The notes below the pieces were generated by a model. That model saw only the letters and a program-made list of their open reading frames with translations. It was not told where the DNA came from and made no database searches. A stretch of DNA of 34,935 nucleotides from Akkermansia sp. (GTDB lineage: Bacteria; Verrucomicrobiota; Verrucomicrobiia; Verrucomicrobiales; Akkermansiaceae). This document shows, piece by piece, positions 1-6,797 of this stretch. Within the stretch, counting starts at the first letter, position 1. Each line of letters begins with the position of its first letter. The translations under genes were made by a program, and so were the position numbers. Where the stretch lies: NCBI GenBank assembly GCA_030535875.1, contig JAUNRC010000016.1, forward strand, positions 1-34,935, read 5' to 3'.

Positions 1-178
1 CGAACTGGCCGCCACCCAGGGAAATCTGGATGATGCCGTCGGACTTGGCCTCGGCGAAAGCCTTCAGAGCGCCGTTGATCACCTCGATGGTGGTCACATT
101 GATGGCCGGGTAGGCATAGCCTTTAGCCTTGGCCGTATCAAGCATCTTGATGTACTGTTCTTGTGTAGGTACAGGCAT
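1..178 (-). CDS. fba: Class II fructose-bisphosphate aldolase, N-terminal part (gene runs off the window)
   Basis: Only the first 59 codons lie in the window. They begin with ATG at 176-178 and read MPVPTQEQYIKMLDTAKAKG, then a YAYPAINVT segment and a SDGIIQISLGGGQF segment. These are the usual N-terminal helix and first barrel strands of zinc-dependent class II aldolases of the long form. The enzyme reversibly cleaves fructose 1,6-bisphosphate to dihydroxyacetone phosphate and glyceraldehyde 3-phosphate in cytoplasmic glycolysis and gluconeogenesis. The zinc ligands and catalytic residues lie beyond the edge and cannot be seen. A good promoter sits 60 bases upstream, so this appears to be the first gene of its transcript. 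The family call is secure; tagatose-bisphosphate aldolase relatives cannot be fully excluded from the N-terminus alone. Confidence 0.88.
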   Translation of the reverse strand, partial: MPVPTQEQYIKMLDTAKAKGYAYPAINVTTIEVINGALKAFAEAKSDGIIQISLGGGQF

Positions 179-238
179 GGTACTTATTTCGGTTAATCGT
201 TTAATTGAGAGCGGGTCTAACCCGCATTTCACGCGCAC

Positions 239-267
239 ATTGTACTCCGCAAGCCCCGTTCTGGCAA
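239..267 (-). promoter_or_regulatory. Sigma70-type promoter of fba
   Basis: On the minus strand TTGCCA (262-267) is followed after 17 bases by TACAAT (239-244). The leader to the aldolase ATG is about 54 bases. The same TTGCCA-17-TACAAT arrangement recurs before purD and hisF in this window. Confidence 0.75.
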
Positions 268-436
268 GCAAAAAGTGACGCAGACTCTTATTTTTCAGAT
301 GTTGATTGAGCAGTAATTTGCCCGTTTTGTTCTTTTCTCGCAATGGCGACCTTACTTCGAACATTTATAGGCATGATTAGGAGTTGCATTTGTATCGGTA
401 TAAAAAAGCGAGAGTGTTTTCACGACTGCATCACAG

Positions 437-466
437 AAAAGCCGCCGTCTTTGCAGACGGCGGCTT
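437..466 (-). terminator. Rho-independent terminator after pheT
   Basis: Perfect 10-bp stem GCCGCCGTCT / AGACGGCGGC with a TTGC loop (441-464). On the minus strand it is followed by TTTTC. It lies about 40 bases past the pheT stop codon and closes the pheS-pheT operon. Confidence 0.85.
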
Positions 467-504
467 GATTGTCTATGTTGTAAATCCGTAAGTGGTAAAA
501 TATC

Positions 505-3000
505 TTAACGGAAGCTCAGTCCCTTAATCTTGGCTGCGAGGGTGTCGAGCACGCACTTGTGCGCGGCATCCACCTCAGCGGCGGTAAGGGTTTTCTTGGA
601 GTCGCGATAGAGGAAGGTGTAGGTCATGGCCTTGCGATCGGCGGCGAGTTTTTCGCCGGTGGGGTCGCAGAACACGTCCTTCAGGCCGGTGCTCACCAGC
701 AGCTTTTGCTTGGCTGCTTCGATGGCCTTCATGATGTCGGCGTGGCGAGTGGCCGCCGGGACGTCGAGGGAGGCATCGCGGGAGGAGCCGGGGAACTGGG
801 GCAGGTCGGCCGCCTTGAAGGGGGCGGTAGCCACCTGTTGCAGCTTGCGCAGGTCGAGTTCGGCGTAGTAGGTTTCCATAGGCAGGCCGAGGGCGCGGCA
901 CTTGGCCAACGAAAGGCGAGCCATGTAACCGCAGGCCTGATTGTTGATTTGGATGTCTGCGCCTACGGCGGCATTCTCACGGGGCTGCTTGGCAGGAACA
1001 AGGGTGATGACTGCCTTGGGAACGAGGATGTCCAGAACGGCACGGATGTGCTCGAAGCCGGCGGTCACGGGCTTGGTGTCGGCCCAGTTGGCGGGACCGA
1101 GCTTGCCGGCCATGAAGATGCCCAGTACCTCGTTTTCGATGTCCTTGCCTTTGCCGCCGCCGGTGTTGCGGAACACGCGGCCGCACTCGAAGAAGCGCAG
1201 CACTTCCATGCCCTGATTGATGTTGCGGGCTGCCACGGAGATGAGACCGGGTGCCAGCGAGGGACGCAGGGTGGAGTGGTCCTCAGAGATGGGGAGCGAC
1301 ACGCGGATGATGTCGCCGTCCATCAGCGGTTTGATGGGCAGGGAGTTCTCTACGCCGGCGATGGTGGGGTCGATGCTCTCGGCTGCGATGAGCTTGAAGG
1401 TCTGGACTTCCCAGAATCCGGCGCCGGCGAGCTTACGGCTCAGCGCCATGCGATAATCGTTGGCGCGGTCGTTGGCGCTCTCTTCCACGTAGATGGCGGT
1501 GTTGGTGGCGGGGATGTTGTCGATGCCGTACACGCGGACAATCTCCTCCAGCAGATCGCAGCTATGCTTGAGGTCCAGTCGCCAGGGCGGGCAGTCCCAT
1601 GTACCGCGGCCGTCGATGTTCTTCAGGCCGAGGTTCTTGAGGATGGTGGTAGCCTCGGTGTGGGGGATGGAGCCGTTGGTCATGACATCGAGCTCCTTCC
1701 AGTCGAGCTGTACCTGATCGAGCGCGTAGTAAATCTTGGCATCGCTGCCTTGCTCAACAACGGTGGCGTTGGGGGCATTGTCCTCGGGTACCAGACAAGG
1801 GGCCTGACCGCCTACGAGGACGGGTTCGGCAGTGCCGCCGGCGCACTCAAGGATGAGTTCGGTGGCGCGGGCAGCGGCACGCAGGACGTTCCAAGGTGAG
1901 GTGCCGCGCTCGAAGCGGTAGGAGGAGTCGGAGCCCAGTGCCAGACGACGGCTGGTGAAGCGGATGTTGCTGCGGGCAAACCAGGCGCTCTCGAGGACGA
2001 TGTCGGTAGTGGCCTCGGTCACGCCGGAGTTCAGTCCGCCCATCACACCACCGAGGGCAAGGGCGGCACCCGAGGCGTCGGAAATGACGACGTCATCTTC
2101 CTTGAGTGTGTAGCTGTCGCCCATCAGGCTCTCGAAGGGTTCACCTTCGGCGGCACGGCGGATGTTGAGCCCGCCGGTGAGTTTGGCGGCATCGAAAGCG
2201 TGCAGGGGGTGCCCCAGCTCAAAGAGGCAGTAGTTGGTGATGTCAACGACGTTGTTGATGGGGCGCAGCCCGATGGCTACCAGACGGTCGGCTAACCACT
2301 CGGGGGAGGGTCCGATTTTTACGCCCTTAATGCGGGTGGCGGTGTAGAGCGGGCAGATGTCCGGAGCGGAAAGGGTGATGAAGTCGCCGGCCGGCTTGGT
2401 TTCCACTGCACCCATAGCGGCGGAGGCGGGGTCGGCCTTCAGCTTGCGACCGGTTATGCCGGCGAGCTCACGGGCCATGCCCCAGTGACTGAGCAGGTCG
2501 GGACGATTGGGGGTAATTTCCAGCTCGAAGATGGTGTCGGTCCCCACGAAGTTGCGTACGGGAGTGCCGATTTCATAGTCGGCAGGCAAAATCCACAGTC
2601 CGTGCTCCTTGTCGGGCAGTCCCAGCTCGGAGGCGGAGCAGAGCATGCCGCGGCTTTCAACTCCGCGCAGCTTGCCGTCCTTAATTTCCCAGCCGCCGGG
2701 AAGTACGGCTCCGGGCAGGGCGCAGGGTACTTTGTCGCCTACTTTGTAGTTCTGAGCACCGCAGACAATCTGGCGCAGGGAGCCTTCACCGGCATCGACC
2801 ATGCAGACGTTGAGATGATCGCTGCCTTCGACCGGAGTTTTTTCCATTACTTGTGCGACAACGACCAAGTCGGTTGTGACCCCGCGCTCCTGAATGCCTT
2901 CCACCTCAATGCCGGCGAAGGTGAGCATGTCGGCCATTTCCCGGGTGCCGAGCCCCTCCAGGTCGATGTAACTTGCGAGCCAGTTAAGAGATACGTTCAT
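505..3000 (-). CDS. pheT: Phenylalanine--tRNA ligase beta subunit
   Basis: The 831-residue protein is the beta chain of the alpha2-beta2 enzyme that charges tRNA-Phe in the cytoplasm. The N-terminus (MNVSLNWLASYIDL) and the following EMAP/OB-like tRNA-binding domain (about residues 42-150, with GSDHLNVCMVDAG and CGAQN) are typical. Next come the B3/B4 editing region with FELEITPNRPDLLSHWG, the B5 domain and the inactive synthetase-like core. The C-terminal FDX-ACB anticodon-binding domain is recognisable from FPGSSRDASLDVP and the final stretch up to FLYRDSKKTLTAAEVD. The length is usual or slightly long for the family (about 790-830). The gene starts 25 bases after pheS, in the common pheST order, and a strong terminator follows it. 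I see no damage. Identification is very secure. Confidence 0.97.
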   Translation of the reverse strand: MNVSLNWLASYIDLEGLGTREMADMLTFAGIEVEGIQERGVTTDLVVVAQVMEKTPVEGSDHLNVCMVDAGEGSLRQIVCGAQNYKVGDKVPCALPGAVLPGGWEIKDGKLRGVESRGMLCSASELGLPDKEHGLWILPADYEIGTPVRNFVGTDTIFELEITPNRPDLLSHWGMARELAGITGRKLKADPASAAMGAVETKPAGDFITLSAPDICPLYTATRIKGVKIGPSPEWLADRLVAIGLRPINNVVDITNYCLFELGHPLHAFDAAKLTGGLNIRRAAEGEPFESLMGDSYTLKEDDVVISDASGAALALGGVMGGLNSGVTEATTDIVLESAWFARSNIRFTSRRLALGSDSSYRFERGTSPWNVLRAAARATELILECAGGTAEPVLVGGQAPCLVPEDNAPNATVVEQGSDAKIYYALDQVQLDWKELDVMTNGSIPHTEATTILKNLGLKNIDGRGTWDCPPWRLDLKHSCDLLEEIVRVYGIDNIPATNTAIYVEESANDRANDYRMALSRKLAGAGFWEVQTFKLIAAESIDPTIAGVENSLPIKPLMDGDIIRVSLPISEDHSTLRPSLAPGLISVAARNINQGMEVLRFFECGRVFRNTGGGKGKDIENEVLGIFMAGKLGPANWADTKPVTAGFEHIRAVLDILVPKAVITLVPAKQPRENAAVGADIQINNQACGYMARLSLAKCRALGLPMETYYAELDLRKLQQVATAPFKAADLPQFPGSSRDASLDVPAATRHADIMKAIEAAKQKLLVSTGLKDVFCDPTGEKLAADRKAMTYTFLYRDSKKTLTAAEVDAAHKCVLDTLAAKIKGLSFR

Positions 3001-3025
3001 TGTTTGTCGGAAAAGGGGTTAGATG

Positions 3026-4036
3026 TTATTGGAACTGAGCAAGGAAGCGGACGTCGTTTTCGATGAGCAGGCGGATGTCACGTATGCCCCAACGAATCAT
3101 GGCCAGACGCTCCAGACCGATGCCGAAGGCAAAGCCCGTGCAACCCGTGTAGCGGGTTTCGCCCGTGGCCTTGTCGATGTTCTCGAACACGGCGGGATTC
3201 ACCATGCCGCAACCGGCAATCTCAATCCAGCGGGGTGCTTGTCCGGCAGCCTGCAGCAGTACGTCAATCTCAAAGCTCGGCTCCGTGAAGGGGAAGAAGT
3301 GCGGACGGAAGCGCACGGCCGTCTCGCTGCCGAAAAGGGCCTTCAGGAAGTACTCCAGTGTACCTTTCAGGTCGCCTACGCTGACGTTTTTGTCGACGTA
3401 TAGACCTTCAATCTGGTTGAAGGCGGAGAGGTGGGTGGCATCGATGGCATCGCGACGGAAGGCGGAGCCGGGGCAGATGATGCGTACGGGCGGAGCCTGC
3501 TTCTCCATGGCGCGGGCCTGCACGGTGCTGGTCTGGGTGCGCAGCAGTTTGCCGCTGTCGAAATAGAATGTGTCCTTCTCGTTACGGGCGGGGTGGTCAT
3601 CGGGGGTGTTGAGCGCGTCGAAGCAGTGCCATTCGTCCTCGATTTCAGGACCGTCGGAAAGGGTGAACCCCATGCGGCGCAGCACGCGTACGGCTTCATC
3701 TCGTACGATGGAGATGGGGTGCAGACCACCGGTGGGAAGGGTGGCCCCCGGCATGGTGAAGTCTACGCCGGCAACGGCTGCGGCATCCATCTCAGCCTGA
3801 AGGGCAGACTTGCGGTCTTCCAGGGCAGCGGTGATGACGGCGCGGGCCTCGTTGAGCATGGCTCCGACTGCCGGTTTCTCTTCCTTCGGCACGTCACGCA
3901 TGCCTTGTTGCACCTGGGTAAGAGTTCCTTTTTTGCCGAGTATGCCCACACGGGCATCCTCCAGGCCTTTCATGTCGGTGATGCCGGCAATCCGGTCCAG
4001 AGCGGCGGCTTGTACGCTTGCTATCTGGTCTTTCAT
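3026..4036 (-). CDS. pheS: Phenylalanine--tRNA ligase alpha subunit
   Basis: This is the 336-residue catalytic alpha subunit. The N-terminal coiled-coil region includes LGKKGTLTQVQQGMRDVPKEEKP. Class II synthetase motifs follow: GFTLSDGPEIEDEWHCFDALN, HPARNEKDTFYFD, the TSTVQARAM substrate segment, GSAFRRDAIDATH (motif 2), and GFAFGIGLERLAMIRWGI (motif 3) near the C-terminus. I place the start at the ATG at 4034-4036 (MKDQIASVQ) because a promoter has its -10 box only 16 bases upstream. The longer frame to 4267 would translate the promoter region and has no family support. It is transcribed first and pheT follows after 25 bases. There is no clear Shine-Dalgarno site and the predicted leader is only about 10 bases, so no attenuator is visible. 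Confidence 0.96.
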   Translation of the reverse strand: MKDQIASVQAAALDRIAGITDMKGLEDARVGILGKKGTLTQVQQGMRDVPKEEKPAVGAMLNEARAVITAALEDRKSALQAEMDAAAVAGVDFTMPGATLPTGGLHPISIVRDEAVRVLRRMGFTLSDGPEIEDEWHCFDALNTPDDHPARNEKDTFYFDSGKLLRTQTSTVQARAMEKQAPPVRIICPGSAFRRDAIDATHLSAFNQIEGLYVDKNVSVGDLKGTLEYFLKALFGSETAVRFRPHFFPFTEPSFEIDVLLQAAGQAPRWIEIAGCGMVNPAVFENIDKATGETRYTGCTGFAFGIGLERLAMIRWGIRDIRLLIENDVRFLAQFQ

Positions 4037-4052
4037 AATTTGTTCGCGGGAG

Positions 4053-4081
4053 AATATACGCTTTAAGTTCCCCTTGGTCAA
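4053..4081 (-). promoter_or_regulatory. Promoter of the pheS-pheT operon
   Basis: TTGACC (4076-4081), 17-base spacer, TATATT (4053-4058) on the minus strand, 16 bases before the pheS ATG. It fixes the pheS start and implies a very short leader. Confidence 0.8.
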
Positions 4082-4194
4082 GCCAAAAGGCGCTTGTCGG
4101 CTGCCTCTGCGTGTCTTACTTTTTTGCTCGTAGCGATGGCGAAGCAGGATGATGTGGCCCTCGCATGCGCGCTTTCGTGCGCGTAATGTGGCGT

Positions 4195-4215
4195 GGGCGC
4201 GAAACGCCCTTTTTT
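4195..4215 (+). terminator. Short terminator-like hairpin in the pheS/peptide divergent region
   Basis: GGGCG-CGAAA-CGCCC (4195-4209) is followed by six T on the plus strand. It has the shape of a small intrinsic terminator but no plus-strand gene lies upstream. It could stop antisense transcription or be chance in this GC-clamped, T-rich stretch. Confidence 0.3.
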
Positions 4216-4255
4216 GCGAAAATCTACATTTTTTTATTTTTTTCGAAAATTGCGC

Positions 4256-4283
4256 TTGACGTATCAAAAAAAAAGCGTATTAT
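4256..4283 (+). promoter_or_regulatory. Promoter of the small peptide unit
   Basis: TTGACG (4256-4261), 16-base spacer rich in A, TATTAT (4278-4283). Each box is one base from the sigma70 consensus. The predicted leader of about 44 bases carries a small TCCTC-GTGAT-GAGGA hairpin and the site AGAAAGGA before the ATG at 4334. Confidence 0.75.
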
Positions 4284-4333
4284 TGGCGCACCTCCTCGTG
4301 ATGAGGAAAAAGATAGAAAGGAACACAAGCAAA

Positions 4334-4435
4334 ATGATTAAGACAATCGCCATTCTTCTGGGTCTCACCGCTGTCACCGCCGCTGCCAACACACTGCCCC
4401 CCACCCCGGAGGCTCCCGTTGCAGTTCTGCGCTGA
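4334..4435 (+). CDS. 33-residue exported or membrane peptide, unknown function
   Basis: The ORF encodes a 33-residue peptide: an N-terminal hydrophobic stretch MIKTIAILLGLTAVTAAA and a short proline-rich tail NTLPPTPEAPVAVLR. The first part looks like a minimal signal peptide with an Ala-x-Ala-type cleavage region; alternatively it is a single membrane helix. It has its own good promoter, a purine-rich ribosome site (AGAAAGGA, about 11 bases upstream), a 10-bp hairpin just after the stop and an intrinsic terminator at 4539-4568. That makes a self-contained transcript of roughly 280 bases, which argues that it is a real small gene or a dual-function RNA. I do not recognise it. It has no Cys and no aromatic residue. 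It precedes a radical SAM/SPASM gene but is probably transcribed separately. Confidence 0.55.
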   Translation: MIKTIAILLGLTAVTAAANTLPPTPEAPVAVLR

Positions 4436-4457
4436 GAGTTCCTATGCAAATCGTTTG

Positions 4458-4483
4458 AGCGGCATGCAATCAGGCGTGCCGCT
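4458..4483 (+). other. 10-bp hairpin after the small peptide gene
   Basis: AGCGGCATGC pairs with GCGTGCCGCT (one G-U pair) around the loop AATCAG. No T-run follows, so this is an RNA structure inside the transcript rather than its end. Confidence 0.55.
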
Positions 4484-4538
4484 ATGGTGTAGGAATAACA
4501 ACATACGTCGGGCTGTTACTCCCGCATTTTTCGACAAT

Positions 4539-4568
4539 CCGGTAGCTGTTTGAGGCTTCCGGTTTTTT
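4539..4568 (+). terminator. Terminator of the small peptide unit
   Basis: CCGGTAGC and GCTTCCGG form an 8-bp stem with one T-T mismatch and the loop TGTTTGAG. Six T follow immediately. It separates the peptide unit from the radical SAM gene. Confidence 0.7.
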
Positions 4569-4724
4569 GTTGTCCGGATTTCGGGCGCTTGGTGAGGATA
4601 GGACATCCGAAAGCGGGGTAATGCTTAACCTATCTTAGATATTATGTGATAATTGCACCTGATGTAAGGAGAAGAGGTGTGTCATGATAGGGTGGAGGTG
4701 ATATTGTAATGGAGTGATAAAAAC
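4569..4724 (+). other. Intergenic region with two minimal upstream ORFs
   Basis: No gene of normal size is seen here. AAGGAG at 4666-4671 precedes a five-codon ORF at 4684-4701 (MIGWR). Overlapping it, GGAGGTGAT at 4694-4702, a nine-base match to the classical anti-Shine-Dalgarno complement, precedes a two-codon ORF ATG-GAG-TGA at 4709-4717. Such strong sites are rare in this window. They may be chance or a translated upstream control element. Confidence 0.3.
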
Positions 4725-4752
4725 TTGCGTCGGTTGGGAAATGGTGTATAGT
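4725..4752 (+). promoter_or_regulatory. Likely promoter of the radical SAM gene, leaderless architecture
   Basis: TTGCGT (4725-4730), 16-base spacer, TATAGT (4747-4752). The ATG at 4760 lies seven bases after the -10 box, which is where transcription would start, so the mRNA may have no leader. Confidence 0.5.
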
Positions 4753-4759
4753 GGCAGTT

Positions 4760-5890
4760 ATGATGATGCGAGTACTCACCTGTACCCTATGTTTGACGCA
4801 TGATTGTACGCTGCGGTGTCGGTACTGCTATGCCGGTCGCAAGTATAGCCATGCCATGAGTCGCGAGACGGCGCGTAAGGCGATAGATATTTGCATGGGT
4901 GAGGCGCGTCGGTTGGGATGGGGGGCTGATATTTCATTTTTCGGCGGCGAGCCGTTGTTGGAGTGGGAGCTGCTGCAATGGTGCTGTGATTATGTAACGG
5001 AGCATGCGGCCGGCATGGTGGTACCGCCGCGCTTCGGTATAACAACGAATGGTACCTTGCTTACACCGGAGCGCTTGGAATGGATGGCTGAGCGTGATTT
5101 TCTCATTGGGCTTTCTCTGGATGGTTCTCCTGCTATGCATGATATTAACCGTTGCCGTGCTGATGGCAGCGGGAGCCATGATGATGTGGCGCGGGCGCTT
5201 GAACTTTTCGAGCAGCACCCGACGATTCGCAGTAAGGTGATTTGCGTGGTTTCTCCGAATAATGTTCACCTGTTGTCACAAGGTGTGCAATGGTTGGCAG
5301 CGCATTATAGCGGTGAAATCGGGCTTAATCTGGACTTTTGGAGTGAGTGGACGGATGAGCAATTTGAAGTTCTGAGCGCACAATGTCGACTGGTAGCGGA
5401 GCAGGTGCTGCAATCATACCGCGAGGGGAAACCCGTTAAGCTGTGTAATTTTGAGTCCAAGATTTTGGCGCACGTGCAGAGCAACGATTGTGAGGAGTCC
5501 TGTATGAAATGTCGAATCGGTGAGCGCGAGATTGCCGTCTCGGTCGATGGCAACTTTTTCCCCTGTTCTCGCCTGATTGGTGAGGGGGATAATCCCGAGC
5601 TGAATTTCGGCAATGTGAATGAGGGCATCCATCGTGCTCGGCAGCACAGGATAATTGCGGAGCGAGGTAATGCCACTCCCGCTTGTAAGCTCTGCGCTTT
5701 GCGTTCTCGCTGCATGAACTCCTGCGGTTGTACAAATTATGCCTCCTCAGGGCATATCAATCAGGTTTCGCCCTTCCTCTGTTGCTCTGAAAAGCTCTTT
5801 ATCTCCTTGGCGGATGAGCTGGCCGAAACCTTATATGCCGAGGGCAATCCGGCTTTCCTCAGGCGATTTTACCCGGGATGTCAGGAGTAG
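4760..5890 (+). CDS. Radical SAM protein with SPASM domain, probable peptide or protein maturase
   Basis: The enzyme is about 376 residues. The radical SAM cluster motif CX3CX2C is in DCTLRCRYCYAG (Cys 16, 20 and 23), followed by SFFGGEPLLEWE, the GGEP-type SAM-binding motif, and ITTNGTLL. The C-terminal third is a full SPASM domain for two more iron-sulfur clusters. It has CX12GX4C (CRIGE to FFPC), then CX2CX5CX3C (CKLCALRSRCMNSC), then CGCTNY and a late Cys pair. SPASM enzymes install crosslinks, epimerise peptides, or make the formylglycine of anaerobic sulfatases. No sulfatase is adjacent; the only small peptide nearby is at 4334. A GTG at 4751 and an ATG at 4766 are alternative starts; 4760 is preferred because of the promoter. 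A bidirectional terminator follows. The family is sure, the substrate unknown. Confidence 0.85.
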   Translation: MMMRVLTCTLCLTHDCTLRCRYCYAGRKYSHAMSRETARKAIDICMGEARRLGWGADISFFGGEPLLEWELLQWCCDYVTEHAAGMVVPPRFGITTNGTLLTPERLEWMAERDFLIGLSLDGSPAMHDINRCRADGSGSHDDVARALELFEQHPTIRSKVICVVSPNNVHLLSQGVQWLAAHYSGEIGLNLDFWSEWTDEQFEVLSAQCRLVAEQVLQSYREGKPVKLCNFESKILAHVQSNDCEESCMKCRIGEREIAVSVDGNFFPCSRLIGEGDNPELNFGNVNEGIHRARQHRIIAERGNATPACKLCALRSRCMNSCGCTNYASSGHINQVSPFLCCSEKLFISLADELAETLYAEGNPAFLRRFYPGCQE

Positions 5891-5893
5891 GGC

Positions 5894-5999
5894 TTATCTG
5901 CGCCTGCGGCGGAAAATCAGAGCAGTGAGAGCCAGCAGGCTCATGGTAGCAGTAGTCGGTTCGGGAACAGCATGGGCCAGTATGCTGTTCTCGGGAATT
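5894..5999 (-). pseudogene. Orphan PEP-CTERM sorting tail, remnant of an exported protein gene
   Basis: Reading from about 5999 down to the TAA at 5894, the minus strand encodes a complete PEP-CTERM signal: the VPEP motif, a hydrophobic stretch (MSLLALTALIF) and five arginines before the stop. PEP-CTERM tails direct exosortase-dependent sorting to the envelope in bacteria such as Verrucomicrobiota. No ATG, GTG or TTG start is in frame nearby; upstream the frame runs through the 6000-6033 terminator to a TAA. Only the 3' end of a former gene seems to remain. It sits tail to tail with the radical SAM gene, three bases from its stop codon. Confidence 0.65.
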
Positions 6000-6033
6000 A
6001 AAAAAGCCGCAGCGTGTGTGCTGCGGCTTTTTT
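6000..6033. terminator. Bidirectional terminator between rpmA and the radical SAM gene
   Basis: GCCGCAGC / GCTGCGGC is a perfect 8-bp stem with the loop GTGTGT, flanked by six A and six T. It can end transcripts from either side. For rpmA it lies about 45 bases past the stop. Confidence 0.9.
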
Positions 6034-6079
6034 GAATGAAAAAGACTTAACTTGTATGTATGTCGTGGGGAGGGGCGAT

Positions 6080-6331
6080 TTAGACCTCCTCGGGGGCGAC
6101 GTTCACGCGACGACCTTCGCGGTCGAAGAATACGCGACCATCAACAAGGGAGAAGATGGTGTAGTCGCGGCCCATGCCGACGTTCTTGCCGGGGTGGAAC
6201 TTGGTGCCACGCTGGCGCACGATGATGTTGCCGGCGATAACAGCCTGGCCACCGAACTTCTTCACGCCGAGGCGCTTGCTGCGGGAATCGCGACCGTTAC
6301 GAACGGAACCCTGACCTTTCTTATGTGCCAT
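6080..6331 (-). CDS. rpmA: 50S ribosomal protein L27
   Basis: The 83-residue protein begins [20 protein letters not shown] and continues [38 protein letters not shown] and VFFDREGRR, all diagnostic of L27. L27 sits at the 50S peptidyl transferase centre, its N-terminal tail reaching the P-site tRNA. The start has no Firmicutes-like cleavable extension. The gene follows rplU by 35 bases in the widespread rplU-rpmA order and ends at a strong terminator; the usual third gene obgE is not here. Confidence 0.97.
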   Translation of the reverse strand: MAHKKGQGSVRNGRDSRSKRLGVKKFGGQAVIAGNIIVRQRGTKFHPGKNVGMGRDYTIFSLVDGRVFFDREGRRVNVAPEEV

Positions 6332-6366
6332 AACTAGTAAAAATGTTTGGTGTTAGGGGTTAATAA

Positions 6367-6687
6367 TCAGGCGTTGATGGCGGTGATCTCTACCTTGGTG
6401 AGAGCGGCGCGGAAGCCCTTCTTCTTGTGGAAACCCTTGCGGCGCTTGAATTTGAAGGCGATGCCCTTGGCACCACGTGCCTCTGCGTCCAGCACCTTGG
6501 CTGTTACGGTAGCGCCCTCGATGGTGGGGGTGCCAACCTTGGTTGCGTCGCCGTCCTCCACCAGGAGCACCTGGTCGAAGGTGGTCTCGCCGTCATTCTC
6601 CAGACCGGAGATGCGGTCAACGGTGAGCACGTCACCGACCGTCACACGGTACTGCTTGCTGCCGGAAGTGAAAACTGCGTATGCCAT
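6367..6687 (-). CDS. rplU: 50S ribosomal protein L21
   Basis: The protein is 106 residues and starts at the ATG at 6685-6687: MAYAVFTSGSKQYRVTVGD, then a VDRISGL segment, GTPTIEGATVTAKVLDAEA, and the KFKRRKGFHKKKGFR motif typical of the L21 C-terminus. It binds 23S rRNA in the large subunit. A longer frame to 6747 would translate the promoter and leader and is rejected. A TTGCCA/TATAAT promoter lies just upstream and the leader contains a CCCGC-GCGGG hairpin that could serve autoregulation, as r-protein leaders often do. It forms an operon with rpmA. Confidence 0.96.
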   Translation of the reverse strand: MAYAVFTSGSKQYRVTVGDVLTVDRISGLENDGETTFDQVLLVEDGDATKVGTPTIEGATVTAKVLDAEARGAKGIAFKFKRRKGFHKKKGFRAALTKVEITAINA

Positions 6688-6711
6688 AATTTTCTGAATT
6701 TTAGGATTGCA

Positions 6712-6725
6712 CCCGCTCGTGCGGG
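6712..6725 (-). other. Hairpin in the rplU leader
   Basis: CCCGC and GCGGG pair around a four-base loop in the predicted 38-base leader of rplU-rpmA, about 25 bases before the start codon. It could contribute to leader regulation; this is inference. Confidence 0.4.
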
Positions 6726-6732
6726 CTGGCAC

Positions 6733-6760
6733 ATTATATACATACAAGCGCTTTTGGCAA
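6733..6760 (-). promoter_or_regulatory. Promoter of rplU-rpmA
   Basis: TTGCCA (6755-6760), 16-base spacer, perfect TATAAT (6733-6738) on the minus strand. Confidence 0.85.
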
Positions 6761-6797
6761 GTCTAAAATTAAAAATTTTTCGTAAAAATTGTAAAAA

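Larger units (their letters stand above)
179..504. other. Intergenic region between fba and pheT
   Basis: This 326-base gap between the start of fba and the end of pheT holds the fba promoter and leader on one side and the pheT terminator hairpin on the other. The middle part (about 270-430) is AT-richer and shows no open reading frame, RNA gene or repeat that I can recognise. Confidence 0.7.

Noticed and set aside
559..1899. 446-codon open frame opposite pheT
   Set aside because: Antisense shadow of pheT with no start signals or domains.
4037..4267. Longer N-terminus for pheS
   Set aside because: The extension would cover the pheS promoter, is very basic, and does not resemble PheS; the ATG at 4034-4036 gives the normal N-terminus.
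4193..4333. 80-residue version of the small peptide ORF
   Set aside because: The extra 47 codons span the promoter and the leader, so they would not be transcribed in full; the 33-codon form has a ribosome site.
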